DNA from: Pseudomonadota bacterium
Lineage (GTDB): Bacteria > Pseudomonadota > Gammaproteobacteria > Burkholderiales > Thiobacillaceae
Reading direction: 5' to 3'
Assembly: GCA_021847835.1 (NCBI GenBank)
Contig: JAJZPR010000022.1
Span: 1 to 39,724 of the forward strand
Length of the DNA stretch: 39,724 bases
The position numbers and the translations under genes are program-made. Positions 27,191 to 39,031 of this stretch are shown here, in pieces. The notes under the pieces are model-generated. The model searched no databases. It was not told the origin of the DNA and saw only the letters and a list, made by a program, of their open reading frames with translations. Position 1 is the stretch's first letter, and every line of letters begins with the position of its first letter.

Positions 27191-28393
27191 ATGGAGTCAC
27201 TCAAATCCGGCAGCGATGTGCTGTTCATTCTGCTCGGCGCCATTATGGTGCTGGCCATGCATGCGGGCTTCGCCTTTCTGGAGCTGGGTACGGTTCGCAA
27301 GAAAAACCAGGTCAACGCGCTGGTGAAAATCCTCACCGATTTCAGCGTGTCGACCATCGCCTATTTCTTCATCGGCTACGGCATCGCCTACGGCGTGCAT
27401 TTCATGTCGGGGGCTGAGATTCTGGCCCAGAAGAACGGCTACGATCTGGTCAAGTTCTTCTTCCTGCTGACCTTCGCGGCGGCCATCCCCGCCATCGTGT
27501 CGGGCGGCATTGCCGAGCGCGCCAGGTTCAATCCGCAACTCGCTGCCACCTTCGTGCTGGTGGGCTTCGTCTATCCCTTCTTCGAAGGCATGGTGTGGAA
27601 CGGCAATTACGGCTTCCAGTCCTGGCTGGAAGCCAGCTTCGGCGCCAAGCTGCATGATTTCGCCGGCTCGGTGGTGGTGCATGCCGTCGGCGGCTGGATC
27701 GGGCTTGCGGCCGTGCTGCTGCTGGGCGCGCGCCAGGGCCGCTACCGCAAGGACGGCGGCATCGCCGCGCACCCGCCTTCCAGCATTCCTTTCCTGGCCC
27801 TGGGCGCCTGGATTCTGACCGTGGGCTGGTTCGGCTTCAACGTCATGTCGGCGCAGACCGTCGACGCGGTGAGCGGCCTGGTGGCGGTGAATTCGCTCAT
27901 GGCCATGGTGGGCGGCACGCTGGCCGCGCTGTTCGCCGGGCGCAACGACCCGGGCTTCATCCACAACGGCCCCTTGGCCGGCCTGGTGGCGGTGTGCGCG
28001 GGTTCCGACCTCATGCACCCGCTTGGTGCGCTGGCGACGGGGGCGGTGGCGGGCGCCTTGTTCGTGTGGATGTTCACCATCACCCAGAACAAATGGAAGA
28101 TCGACGACGTGCTGGGCGTGTGGCCGCTGCACGGCCTGTGCGGCGCCTGGGGCGGCATCGCCGCCGGTATTTTCGGGCTTGAGGCACTGGGCGGCATGGG
28201 CGGCGTGAGCTTCATGGCTCAGCTGATCGGCACCCTTGCCGGTGTCGCAATCGCGCTGGCAGGCGGGTTCGCCGTCTACGGGGCGCTCAAGGCCATGGTC
28301 GGCATCCGGCTTGACCAGGAGCAGGAATTCCAGGGCGCCGACCTTTCCATCCACAGGATTTCTGCCACCCCCGAGCGCGAGACGAACTGGTAA
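27191..28393 (+). CDS. amt: Ammonium transporter Amt
   Basis: This ammonium channel of the Amt/Mep/Rh family has about 400 residues and some 11 hydrophobic helices. The channel histidines are in DFAGSVVVHAVGGW and PLHGLCGAWGG. GMVWNGNYG contributes to the entry site. No cleavable signal peptide is seen; the protein starts directly at the first helix (SDVLFILLGAIMVLAMHAG). The ATG at 27191 has AGGA 8 bases upstream; ATG 27182 adds three residues. The C-terminal tail differs from enteric AmtB, and no glnK gene is adjacent. A candidate NtrC/sigma-54 promoter lies upstream. Confidence 0.93.
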   Translation: MESLKSGSDVLFILLGAIMVLAMHAGFAFLELGTVRKKNQVNALVKILTDFSVSTIAYFFIGYGIAYGVHFMSGAEILAQKNGYDLVKFFFLLTFAAAIPAIVSGGIAERARFNPQLAATFVLVGFVYPFFEGMVWNGNYGFQSWLEASFGAKLHDFAGSVVVHAVGGWIGLAAVLLLGARQGRYRKDGGIAAHPPSSIPFLALGAWILTVGWFGFNVMSAQTVDAVSGLVAVNSLMAMVGGTLAALFAGRNDPGFIHNGPLAGLVAVCAGSDLMHPLGALATGAVAGALFVWMFTITQNKWKIDDVLGVWPLHGLCGAWGGIAAGIFGLEALGGMGGVSFMAQLIGTLAGVAIALAGGFAVYGALKAMVGIRLDQEQEFQGADLSIHRISATPERETNW

Positions 28394-28415
28394 GGCCGGC
28401 CGAGGCTGTCAGCGC

Positions 28416-29753
28416 TCAACCGGCCTCGCGTGGCAGGCCGGCGGCTGCTTCCCCGCACACCATCATGCGGTTGCGTCCTGCGTTCTTGGCCGCATACAGC
28501 GCCCTGTCGGCAGCGGCGACCAGCGCCTCGGCGCTGTCGGCGTGCTTCGGCCAGGACGCCACCCCGATGCTGACGGTCATGCGCAGCGGCGTGCCGAAAT
28601 TGATGTCGAAGACCTGCGCCTCCACGGCGGCGCGCAGGCGCTCGGCCACTGCTGCGGCGGCATCGGCGTCGGTCTCGGGCAGCATGAGGGCAAACTCCTC
28701 GCCGCCATAGCGGCAGGTACGGTCGATGCTGCGCACCTCGCACTGCAGCAGTTCGCTCAGCGCCCTGAGGATGGCGTCTCCCGCCAAATGCCCGTGCGTG
28801 TCGTTGATGCGCTTGAAGTGGTCGATGTCGAGCATCAGCAGCGAGACCGGCCGCTGGAAACGCTGGGCGCGCACGAGTTCGTCGGCGAGCAGCGTCCAGA
28901 AGGTGCGCTGATTGTAGAGCCCGGTGAGGCCATCGCGTGTCGCCAGCTCCGCGAGCACGGCCTGGCCGGCTTCGAGGCGCCCGGCCATGGCATTGAAGGC
29001 TGCCGCCAGCTCGCCCAGCTCGTCATCGCGAGAAATGGCCACCCGGTGCGACAGCTGTCCTTGAGCCAGTATGGCGGCACCCTCCCGCAAGGCATTCACC
29101 GGCCGGGTCACGGAGCGCGCCAGTGCGATGCCGGCGAAGAGGGATGCAGCGACGGCCAGAACGAAGGCGGCGAGGGTGAGCCACAGGGCGCGCTCGCGGG
29201 CAGCGGCGGCCTGTGCGCGATTTTCGTCGAGCACACGGTGAAAGTGATCGTGCGCCTCGTCGAGCGCGGACACTGCCCGCTCGATATGCGCGTCGAAGCG
29301 CTCCATGTCGCGCGCCGCCGCCGCGTTCCCCACCGGATCGGGCAAGTGCAGCAGCCGCTCGCCCAGCGGCAGCGCCTGTTCCCATTCCGCCCGGGCAGCC
29401 TCGATCAGGGCGCGCTCCTCTGCCAGCGTGAACCGCTCGGGCTCGGCATCCCGGAAAGCCCGCTCCACGCGCTGGCGCAACTGCGCGAATTGCCGGCGCT
29501 CGTTTGGGTTGCCGTGGACCAGATAGTCATTGACCGGCATGGGCGCCTGCAGCAGCGCCATCTGCAGGCGTGTCGCGGGCTCCATTTCCTCGACGAGTTC
29601 GCGCAGGATGTCCTCGAGCGGCTCGACAAGCCGCGGCAGCAGATAACCCTGGCCCACGGCCGCGGCGCCAAGGAACGGCAGCAGCACGGCACCCAGCCCC
29701 AGGGCGAAGCGGGTGTGCAGGGAAATCCGGAAATCCGGCATTCGAAATTTCAC
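28416..29753 (-). CDS. Membrane diguanylate cyclase with HAMP and GGDEF domains
   Basis: This is a predicted synthase of cyclic di-GMP at the inner membrane. It has a membrane helix at about 14-34, a ~150-residue helical periplasmic sensor region, a second helix (LWLTLAAFVLAVAASLFAGI), a HAMP domain (ARSVTRPVNALREGA to about residue 260) and a GGDEF domain beginning TRDGLTGLYNQRTF. The active site is GGEEF and the inhibitory RxxD site (RSID) lies five residues before it, so product inhibition is likely. The GTG start has GGAGG upstream and overlaps the stop codon of an 18-codon ORF. Length 445. Confidence 0.93.
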   Translation of the reverse strand: MKFRMPDFRISLHTRFALGLGAVLLPFLGAAAVGQGYLLPRLVEPLEDILRELVEEMEPATRLQMALLQAPMPVNDYLVHGNPNERRQFAQLRQRVERAFRDAEPERFTLAEERALIEAARAEWEQALPLGERLLHLPDPVGNAAAARDMERFDAHIERAVSALDEAHDHFHRVLDENRAQAAAARERALWLTLAAFVLAVAASLFAGIALARSVTRPVNALREGAAILAQGQLSHRVAISRDDELGELAAAFNAMAGRLEAGQAVLAELATRDGLTGLYNQRTFWTLLADELVRAQRFQRPVSLLMLDIDHFKRINDTHGHLAGDAILRALSELLQCEVRSIDRTCRYGGEEFALMLPETDADAAAAVAERLRAAVEAQVFDINFGTPLRMTVSIGVASWPKHADSAEALVAAADRALYAAKNAGRNRMMVCGEAAAGLPREAG

Positions 29754-29806
29754 GATGCCTCCCCGGGGTGATTCCGGTCAATTTCCTTGACTGAACTCCG
29801 GTTCAT
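29750..29806 (-). CDS. 18-codon upstream ORF coupled to the diguanylate cyclase
   Basis: The ORF encodes MNRSSVKEIDRNHPGEAS. Its ATG is preceded by AGGAGGG at 5-6 bases, one of the best ribosome binding sites in the window. Its TGA overlaps the GTG of the cyclase gene (GTGA), in a different frame. This layout is that of a leader peptide or translational-coupling ORF. The peptide shows no obvious run of one amino acid, so classical attenuation is not suggested. Function unknown; a chance ORF cannot be excluded. Confidence 0.5.
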   Translation of the reverse strand: MNRSSVKEIDRNHPGEAS

Positions 29807-29888
29807 TGCGGCCCTCCTGTAAGCTCCCAGGGGGTATCCCTCTGTCGCGGGTGGCAGCGGTTGTGGTGCTTGAAGCCGTTTCGCGGGA

Positions 29889-31577
29889 TCATTGTTCATG
29901 GCTTTTGTCCATCGGAGTGACACTCTCTCTACGAATCAGGGCCGACCTTGATTCCATACGGAGGAAGGCTTCGACAACGACGGGGTCGAACTGGGTCCCG
30001 GCGTGCCGTTGAATCTCTTCCAGCGCCCGCGCCTTGCCGGGCGTGGCGCGGTATGGCCGTTCCGCTGTCATCGAATCGAAAGTGTCGGCCACGGCCAGGA
30101 TGCGGGCCGCGAGCGGGATGTTCTCGCCCTTGAGTCCATCCGGATAGCCGGCACCGTCGTAGCGCTCGTGATGCCCGCGGACGGCGGGGATGATGTCGTG
30201 CAACTGCCGGATCGGCGCGAGCATTTCCGCACCCCTGGCAGGGTGTTGCTTGATCGCCTCGTATTCGGCATCGGTCAGCTTTCCGGCTTTGTTGAGGATG
30301 TCGTCGTAGGTGCCGATCTTGCCGATGTCGTGCAGCAGTGCGGCGATGCGCAGCTTCTCCAGCGCGTCGTCCGCCAGACCCATTTGCATTCCGATGCCTA
30401 CTGCGTAACCCGCGACCCGCTCCGAATGGCCGCGTGTCCACGGCGATTTCGCATCGATGGCGGAAGCCAGGCTTTCCAGGGCGCCCAGAAACAGTTCATG
30501 GAGCGCCTTCTCCGCTTTCTTGCGTTCGGTGATGTCATCCAGGATGTGCAGGGAGTAAAGATAAGCGCCATCCGCGTCCCGTACGGGATAGAAGCGCGCA
30601 TGGAAGATTTTGCCGACCGCGGGCACGGAAATTTCCTCTTCCCCTTCTTCCTGCCGTTCCAGCGCCCTGCGACAGCCTTTTGAAGGGCCGTCCGCCTTCG
30701 GAAACACCTCGTAGTAGGGTCTGCCGGCGATTTCACGGAATGGCAGGCCGGCGGCCTCGGCATAGGCGCGGTTGCAGCGGAGCACCCTGAAATTCCCGTC
30801 ATGGAGAAACAGCGGATCGGAGACGGCATCGAGGCTCGTTTCCCATTCGCGCTTCGCCCGTTCGATCTCCTGGTAATTTTTTCGCAGTTGACCGGTCATG
30901 GCGTAGAAAGCCGTCGCCAGTTGTCCGACCTCGTCATCCTTTGGATCGGCAAACCGGTAATAGGGATTGCCTGTGCCGATGATCTCGGCGCCGTAATGCA
31001 GGGCACGCAGACGGCCCGTGATTCTTGCCGCGATGAAGACCGCCACGGCCGCCCCCGCCAGCGTGGCGAGCAGGCCGGCGAGCAGGACATGGTTGCGGGC
31101 CTGCGCCACTTTTTGTTGAAGTTCCGTCATGGTATAGCCGATCCGCAGCGTTCCCCATTGTCCGCCGGAGACGTGGAAAGGCGCCGCGACATCCATCGCA
31201 TCGATCCCGTCGGTTTGCATCAGGAGGCGATCTGTCGCGGCGGCTGTCCGGCTCACGGGGTCATCGAGCATTTTTCCCTCCAGTTCGCGCCTGGAATGGG
31301 CGAGCACGACGCCAGATCCGTCCAGGATGGCGGCGTAACGCACGTGTTCGCCATGCGCCGCCACGCTGTCCACGAAATCCCGCAGCGCGGCATGATCCAG
31401 GCGCTCGACGATGACGGCCGCATTCAGGGCCGCAACCTGGGCCAGGCTTTCAAAGTGCTCGTATTCCTCATCGAGCATGCGCCCTTCTACCAGTCGAGCG
31501 CTGAATGCAATGAACGCCGCGCCCAGCACGGCGATCAGCAATGTGTAGAAGAGCGGCAGCTTGACACGCAGATTCAT
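29889..31577 (-). CDS. HD-GYP cyclic-di-GMP phosphodiesterase with HAMP and PAS domains
   Basis: The protein is predicted to hydrolyse cyclic di-GMP. It has an N-terminal membrane helix (about 7-25), a periplasmic sensor region to about residue 165, a second helix (HVLLAGLLATLAGAAVAVFI), HAMP, a PAS domain (SLDAVSDPLFLHDGNFRVLR to ITERKKAEKA) and a C-terminal HD-GYP domain. There the metal site is HDIGKIG and the signature HHERYDGAGYPDG is intact. The ATG at 31577 has GGAGGA at 9 bases and gives 562 residues; the longer open frame upstream is not supported. It is followed by the short ORF and the cyclase gene on the same strand with no terminator between, so opposing enzymes may be co-transcribed. 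Confidence 0.93.
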   Translation of the reverse strand: MNLRVKLPLFYTLLIAVLGAAFIAFSARLVEGRMLDEEYEHFESLAQVAALNAAVIVERLDHAALRDFVDSVAAHGEHVRYAAILDGSGVVLAHSRRELEGKMLDDPVSRTAAATDRLLMQTDGIDAMDVAAPFHVSGGQWGTLRIGYTMTELQQKVAQARNHVLLAGLLATLAGAAVAVFIAARITGRLRALHYGAEIIGTGNPYYRFADPKDDEVGQLATAFYAMTGQLRKNYQEIERAKREWETSLDAVSDPLFLHDGNFRVLRCNRAYAEAAGLPFREIAGRPYYEVFPKADGPSKGCRRALERQEEGEEEISVPAVGKIFHARFYPVRDADGAYLYSLHILDDITERKKAEKALHELFLGALESLASAIDAKSPWTRGHSERVAGYAVGIGMQMGLADDALEKLRIAALLHDIGKIGTYDDILNKAGKLTDAEYEAIKQHPARGAEMLAPIRQLHDIIPAVRGHHERYDGAGYPDGLKGENIPLAARILAVADTFDSMTAERPYRATPGKARALEEIQRHAGTQFDPVVVEAFLRMESRSALIRRESVTPMDKSHEQ

Positions 31578-31932
31578 TGCGGCATGTCCTCCGCTTTGCG
31601 GGAGGCTTTCAGGCTGATGGGGAAGGCGCAGCCGGCTGGGACTGTGATTTGATTTGGCCCATGGTTTCCCGACAGGGGGGTCTTGCAAGGCATCATGGAT
31701 AAGGCTACTCGCATGCTGATTCCTGTCCCTGGCTGTGCGTTTTGCCATGCCGCAGGCAATTGTCCGCGGGAATATCCATCAGTTGCTGGCAGTCGAGGCA
31801 TGCAACCCCAACCCCGATCTTTACTTACGGCAAAAAACGCCGGCGCTTGACACAAGGGTTCTCTCGCTTTTGGCTGCGCGGCCGGGCAGCCCGCTTTTTT
31901 GCGGATGGGTGCGGGGAGGGTAAAATCCGGCA
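31578..31932. other. Intergenic region between the divergent HD-GYP gene and dnaE
   Basis: This 355-base gap holds no gene I can support. It should carry the promoters of the two divergent genes. A 52-codon frame at 31695-31850 includes CAFCH, but there is no ribosome binding site and it looks like chance. Confidence 0.6.
31899..31926 (+). promoter_or_regulatory. Candidate dnaE promoter
   Basis: TTGCGG (31899-31904) and TAAAAT (31921-31926) are 16 bases apart. Transcription would start at or near the dnaE ATG at 31933, implying a leaderless or nearly leaderless mRNA. A GGAGGG sits 12 bases before the ATG, rather far for a normal ribosome binding site. Confidence 0.35.
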
Positions 31933-35370
<3,438 letters not shown>

Positions 35371-35474
35371 CTTGCCGGGCAAGCCCGCACAGTTTGCGGG
35401 AACTTTTCATGCCTGCGCCATGCCTCATGGTCGTATTTTGCGAAAAATGCAATGTTTTGGGGCATGACGTAAAT

Positions 35475-35501
35475 AAAGATGCAATAAACGGTTGCATTTT
35501 T
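35475..35501 (+). terminator. Weak stem-loop in the AT-rich dnaE 3' region
   Basis: A 10-bp stem with one G-T pair (35475-35484 with 35492-35501) and a 7-base loop ends in TTTTT. It lies in a short AT-rich stretch (about 35440-35530) unlike its surroundings. It may terminate dnaE, but it is A/T-dominated and so weak. Confidence 0.4.
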
Positions 35502-35591
35502 ATTAATAATATTAGAAAATACTTATAACACGGTGCGTCATCCCCTGATGCGTTGTGTTGTCTCCTCCATCCTCCTCCTTTGGTGGATTTT

Positions 35592-35621
35592 AGCCCGGCA
35601 AACCCTGCCGGGCTTTTTTTT
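35592..35621 (+). terminator. Rho-independent terminator
   Basis: A perfect 9-bp stem (35592-35600 with 35606-35614) with a 5-base loop is followed by eight T. It faces the convergent acyP gene and ends plus-strand transcription from dnaE. Confidence 0.88.
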
Positions 35622-35650
35622 GCCTCGCAATCAAGGTGTTCGGCCCGGTT

Positions 35651-35920
35651 TCAAGGCTTTTTCTCGAATCCGGTGAAGGCCAGATCGGGGATTTGTTCAG
35701 TTTCCACGCCGGTGACCCTGGCCATGGGCGGGCCGCGCCGCGCCCATTCCAGCATTTTGTCGATGATCGCGGCATCGCCGCAGACCGTGGCTTCCACCCG
35801 CCCGTCGGCCAGGTTGCGCACCCAGCCGGTGGCGCCCCGTTTTTGGGCTTCCTGGCGCATGGATTCCCGGAACCATACGCCTTGCACTCGTCCGGAAATC
35901 AGCAGGTGCAGGCAGGGCAT
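35651..35920 (-). CDS. acyP: Acylphosphatase
   Basis: This 89-residue enzyme hydrolyses acyl phosphates. The catalytic arginine is in the signature GRVQGVWFRESMRQEA (residues 10-25) and the asparagine in GWVRNLADGRVEATV. Family members are about 90 residues. It lies three bases after metG on the same strand, so it is co-transcribed with it; the link is probably not functional. Confidence 0.95.
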   Translation of the reverse strand: MPCLHLLISGRVQGVWFRESMRQEAQKRGATGWVRNLADGRVEATVCGDAAIIDKMLEWARRGPPMARVTGVETEQIPDLAFTGFEKKP

Positions 35921-35923
35921 GCC

Positions 35924-37981
35924 TTATTTGACCCTCATGCCGGGGGTCGCGCCCGCATCGGGGGAAAGGATGAACAGGCCCGCGGTCTGGCCCTCGGGAT
36001 CGGAGGCGGCCAGCACCATGCCTTCGCTCATGCCGAACTTCATCTTGCGCGGCGCGAGATTGGCGACCATCACCGTCAGCCTCCCGACCAGCGCTTCCGG
36101 CGCGTAGGCCGACTTGATGCCGGCGAACACCTGGCGCGTGCCGAGCGGGCCGAGGTCGAGAGTCAGTTTCAGGAGCTTGTCGGCGCCTTCCACCTGCTCG
36201 GCATTGGCGATCCTGGCGATGCGCAGGTCGATCTTGCCGAAATCGTCGATATTGATGAATGCGTTTTCTTCGGTCACGGCTTTGTTTTCCTGATGTACTT
36301 GCGCCTCGGCATGGCGTGCCGGGGCGGGAGGGGTTTCAAGGGATTGCTTGTTGGCTTCCACCAGTGCCTCGATCTGCTTCATGTCCACGCGGGTCATGAG
36401 GTGGGAATAGGGCTGGATGGCATGGCCGGCCGGCAGCAGGTTCGCGCTGTCGCCCCAGGCCAGCGGCGGAATGTTGAGGAAGCTTTCCACCGCTTCGGTC
36501 AGTTTCGGCAACACCGGTTTGAGGTACAGCGCCAGCAGGCGGAACAGGTTGAGCGCCACCGTGCAGACCTCGTGCAGGCGGGCTTCCTGGCCTGCCTGCC
36601 TGGCGATTTCCCAGGGTTTCTCGTCGTTGACGTACTGGTTGGCGATGTCGGCCAGCGCCATGATTTCGCGCACGGCCTTGCTGTATTCGCGCCCGTCGAA
36701 ATAGCCGGCGATCTCGGCGGCCTTGTCCTGCAAGGCCTGGATCGCGGGATTGGCGGGGCAGGCGGCGAGCCTGCCGTCGAAGCGCTTGGTGATGAAACCT
36801 GCCGAGCGCGAGGCGATGTTGACGAACTTGCCGACCAGGTCGGAATTCACGCGCGCGGCGAAGTCCTCCAGGTTGAGGTCGATGTCGCTCATGTCGTCGG
36901 ACAGCTTGGCGGCGAAGTAGTAGCGCAGCCATTCCGGATTGAGGCCGGTGTCGAGATAGCTTTGCGCGGTGATGAAGGTGCCGCGCGACTTGCTCATCTT
37001 CTGGCCGTTCACGGTGAGGAAGCCGTGCGCGAAGATTCTGGTCGGTGTGCGGTGGCCTGAAGCTTCGAGCATCGCGGGCCAGAACAGGGCGTGGAAGTAG
37101 AGGATGTCCTTGCCGATGAAGTGGTAGAGCTCGGTATCCGAGCCGGCCTTCCACCAGGCGTCGAAATCCTGTTTGTTTTGGCTGCAATATTTTTTGAAGC
37201 TGGCCATGTAGCCCACCGGCGCGTCCAGCCACACGTAGAAATACTTGCCCGGCGCATCGGGAATCTCGAAGCCGAAGTAGGGCGCGTCGCGCGAAATGTC
37301 CCAGTCGGCCAGGCCGGCGGCGAACCATTCCGCCATCTTGTTGGCAGCCTCCGGTTGCAGGGTGCCGGACTGGGTCCAGTCTTTCAGGAAATCCTCTTTT
37401 TTGCCCAGCTTGAAAAAGTAGTGGTCCGAGGTCTTGCGGATCGGCTTGGCGCCGGACACCACCGAATACGGATCCTTGAGGTCGGTGGGCGAATAGGTCG
37501 TGCCGCAGACTTCGCAGTTGTCGCCGTACTGATCGGCTGCGCTGCACTTCGGGCAGGTGCCTTTGATGAAGCGGTCGGGCAGGAACATCTCCTTCACCGG
37601 GTCGAAGTACTGCTCGATGGCGCGCACCTCGATCAGCCCGGCGTCAACCAGCTTCTTGTAGATGCCGCCCGCCAGCTCGCGGTTTTCCGGCGAGTGCGTG
37701 GAGTAGTAGTTGTCGAAGCCGATGTGGAAGCCGTCGAAGTCGCGCTTGTGCGCGTGCCACACGCGGTCGATCAGTTGCTCGGGCGTGATGCCTTCCTTGT
37801 CCGCGCGCAGCATGATGGCGGTGCCGTGGGTGTCATCGGCGCACACGTAATGCGCCTCGTGCCCCTGCATCTTCTGGAAGCGCACCCAGATGTCGGTCTG
37901 GATGTATTCGACCAGGTGGCCCAGGTGGATGTCGCCGTTGGCGTAGGGCAGGGCAGAGGTGACGAGAAGCTTGCGCGGCAT
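35924..37981 (-). CDS. metG: Methionyl-tRNA synthetase
   Basis: MetG charges tRNA-Met. The 685-residue protein has the class I HIGH motif as HLGH (residues 19-22), a zinc knuckle ([17 protein letters not shown], about 145-161), the WLDAPVGYM and [18 protein letters not shown] blocks and KMSKSRG near 333. The helical anticodon-binding domain follows, then a linker and a C-terminal tRNA-binding (EMAP-II-like) domain from about 580 with [11 protein letters not shown] and [14 protein letters not shown]. It is divergent from the higBA genes and followed by acyP. Confidence 0.97.
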   Translation of the reverse strand: MPRKLLVTSALPYANGDIHLGHLVEYIQTDIWVRFQKMQGHEAHYVCADDTHGTAIMLRADKEGITPEQLIDRVWHAHKRDFDGFHIGFDNYYSTHSPENRELAGGIYKKLVDAGLIEVRAIEQYFDPVKEMFLPDRFIKGTCPKCSAADQYGDNCEVCGTTYSPTDLKDPYSVVSGAKPIRKTSDHYFFKLGKKEDFLKDWTQSGTLQPEAANKMAEWFAAGLADWDISRDAPYFGFEIPDAPGKYFYVWLDAPVGYMASFKKYCSQNKQDFDAWWKAGSDTELYHFIGKDILYFHALFWPAMLEASGHRTPTRIFAHGFLTVNGQKMSKSRGTFITAQSYLDTGLNPEWLRYYFAAKLSDDMSDIDLNLEDFAARVNSDLVGKFVNIASRSAGFITKRFDGRLAACPANPAIQALQDKAAEIAGYFDGREYSKAVREIMALADIANQYVNDEKPWEIARQAGQEARLHEVCTVALNLFRLLALYLKPVLPKLTEAVESFLNIPPLAWGDSANLLPAGHAIQPYSHLMTRVDMKQIEALVEANKQSLETPPAPARHAEAQVHQENKAVTEENAFINIDDFGKIDLRIARIANAEQVEGADKLLKLTLDLGPLGTRQVFAGIKSAYAPEALVGRLTVMVANLAPRKMKFGMSEGMVLAASDPEGQTAGLFILSPDAGATPGMRVK

Positions 37982-38075
37982 TATTTGGAATCTGGGTTGG
38001 GCAAAGGCGACATTTTACTTGCTGGCGCTGATGAAAGCACTTGAAATGGCGTCACGGTGGGATATTGGTCAGTCC

Positions 38076-38104
38076 TTGACGTTTAACGTTAAATGTTATA
38101 AATT
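38076..38104 (+). promoter_or_regulatory. higBA promoter with palindromic operator
   Basis: TTGACG (38076-38081) and a -10 region at TATAAAT (38097-38103) flank a perfect 12-bp palindrome, TTTAACGTTAAA (38082-38093), which extends to 18 bp with one mismatched pair. The palindrome sits in the promoter spacer, where binding of the antitoxin would block transcription. The predicted start is near the higB ATG, which has no ribosome binding site. Confidence 0.6.
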
Positions 38105-38109
38105 GAACC

Positions 38110-38388
38110 ATGATCAGGAGCTTCCGCTGTCCGGACACCCAAGCGCTGTTTGAAACAGGCAGGAGCAAACGCTTTTCCGGCATTGCCAACATCGCGGCGC
38201 GCAAACTGGCGCAATTGGATGCGGCGGAAACCCTTGAGTTTTTACGATCCCCGCCGGGCAACAGGCTGGAAGCATTGAAAGGCGACCGCGCGGGGCAATA
38301 CAGCATCCGCATCAATGACCAGTTCCGGCTTTGCTTCAGATGGCTGGAAAACAGTGCGGTGGACGTGGAAATTGTGGATTACCACTGA
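38110..38388 (+). CDS. higB: HigB-type toxin (RelE/ParE superfamily)
   Basis: This 92-residue protein resembles HigB toxins, ribosome-dependent mRNA interferases. Typical features are SFRCPDTQALFETGRSKRF near the start, ARKLAQLDAAETLEFLRSPP in the middle, NRLEALKGDRAGQYSIRIND and the C-terminal QFRLCFRW...VEIVDYH. The toxin gene precedes the antitoxin gene, as is normal for higBA. It has no ribosome binding site and may be translated from a leaderless mRNA. The gene pair lies in an accessory patch next to metG. Confidence 0.9.
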   Translation: MIRSFRCPDTQALFETGRSKRFSGIANIAARKLAQLDAAETLEFLRSPPGNRLEALKGDRAGQYSIRINDQFRLCFRWLENSAVDVEIVDYH

Positions 38389-38419
38389 TGGCAGTGGACG
38401 ATAGATGAGTGAGGTCAAT

Positions 38420-38719
38420 ATGTTCAAGAGCGGCATGCGGCCGGTTCACCCCGGCGAAATTCTCAGGGAAGATTTTCTGGTTCCGCTGGGCATGAGCGCC
38501 AACGCGCTCGCCAAGGCCCTGAACGTCCCGGCCCCGCGCGTCAACGACATCGTGCGCGAGCGGCGCGGTGTTTCCGCGGACACCGCCATGCGCCTGGCGC
38601 GCTATTTCGGTGGAGACGCCGGATCATGGCTCAACCTGCAAACCGCCTATGACTTGCGGGTAGCCGAGATTGCAAATGCCAAGCGCATCGAGAAGGAAGT
38701 CATGCCGAAGGCGGCTTGA
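38420..38719 (+). CDS. higA: HigA-type antitoxin (XRE/HTH)
   Basis: This DNA-binding antitoxin has the family signature MRPVHPGEILREDFL followed by a helix-turn-helix (GMSANALAKALNVPAPRVND and the IVRERRGVSADTAMRLARYF segment) and WLNLQTAYDLRVAE. It should bind HigB and repress the promoter palindrome upstream. The ATG at 38420 has GAGG five bases before it; an alternative ATG at 38405 adds five residues. The 3' end overlaps the convergent 63-residue gene by 20 bases. Confidence 0.9.
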   Translation: MFKSGMRPVHPGEILREDFLVPLGMSANALAKALNVPAPRVNDIVRERRGVSADTAMRLARYFGGDAGSWLNLQTAYDLRVAEIANAKRIEKEVMPKAA

Positions 38720-38891
38720 TCAAATCCGTTTGTTCCTGCTTGGGTGCGCGTAATTTTTCAGCCCGCGCCATGAGCAGAAAAGTCGCCAATTCCTCCTGCC
38801 AGCGCAATTTCTCTTCTGTCGATAGTGCTTTGAATGCCTTCAGGCGTTCATCGCTGACATAATAGGTGCGGTCGCCACGGTCGAAAGCCAT
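38700..38891 (-). CDS. Small hypothetical protein, 63 aa
   Basis: The product starts MAFDRGDRTYYVSDERLKAF and continues with ALSTEEKLRWQEELATFLLM, a charged, helical protein without cysteines. Comparable small proteins are often encoded just downstream of a nucleotidyltransferase-like gene. Here the end of such a frame precedes it on the same strand, and its AAGGAG binding site lies inside that remnant. It may be the surviving half of a broken two-gene (possibly toxin-antitoxin) cassette. Function unknown. Its 3' end overlaps higA on the other strand. Confidence 0.65.
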   Translation of the reverse strand: MAFDRGDRTYYVSDERLKAFKALSTEEKLRWQEELATFLLMARAEKLRAPKQEQTDLIKPPSA

Positions 38892-38893
38892 GG

Positions 38894-38980
38894 TCAGGAC
38901 TCCTTCAAACGCTTTAGATGCTCGATGTCCGTCAAATCAATCGGCCGGCCGACCGCCTGTTTGAGCGCGATCAGAACGTA
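38894..38980 (-). pseudogene. C-terminal remnant of a beheaded gene
   Basis: The minus strand reads VLIALKQAVGRPIDLTDIEH and then LKRLKES and a stop, two bases before the 63-residue gene. This resembles the C-terminal end of nucleotidyltransferase-like (DUF6036/AbiEii-type) proteins. Upstream the frame runs into the REP hairpin and then a stop with no start codon, so everything before about 38980 is missing. The identification rests on only ~28 residues. Confidence 0.5.
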
Positions 38981-39012
38981 GGGCGGATGAGGCCGAAGGC
39001 CGTTATCCGCCG
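38978..39012. repeat. REP-like hairpin next to a RAYT gene
   Basis: GTAGGGCGGATGAGGCC then GAA then GGCCGTTATCCGCC forms a stem: GGCGGAT (38982-38988) with ATCCGCC (39005-39011), plus an inner GGCC/GGCC stem. The GTAG start and this layout are typical of REP elements mobilised by RAYT transposases, and a RAYT gene lies 20 bases away. Confidence 0.75.
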
Positions 39013-39031
39013 AATGAAAGCGGTAATGTGT

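Noticed and set aside
28393..28426. Terminator between amt and the diguanylate cyclase gene
   Set aside because: AGGCCGG/CCGGCCT can pair, but the loop is about 20 bases, there is no T-run and it overlaps the cyclase coding end.
31695..31850. 52-codon frame with a CAFCH (CxxCH haem-type) motif
   Set aside because: No binding site, no signal peptide and no cytochrome context; one CxxCH in a short frame is expected by chance.
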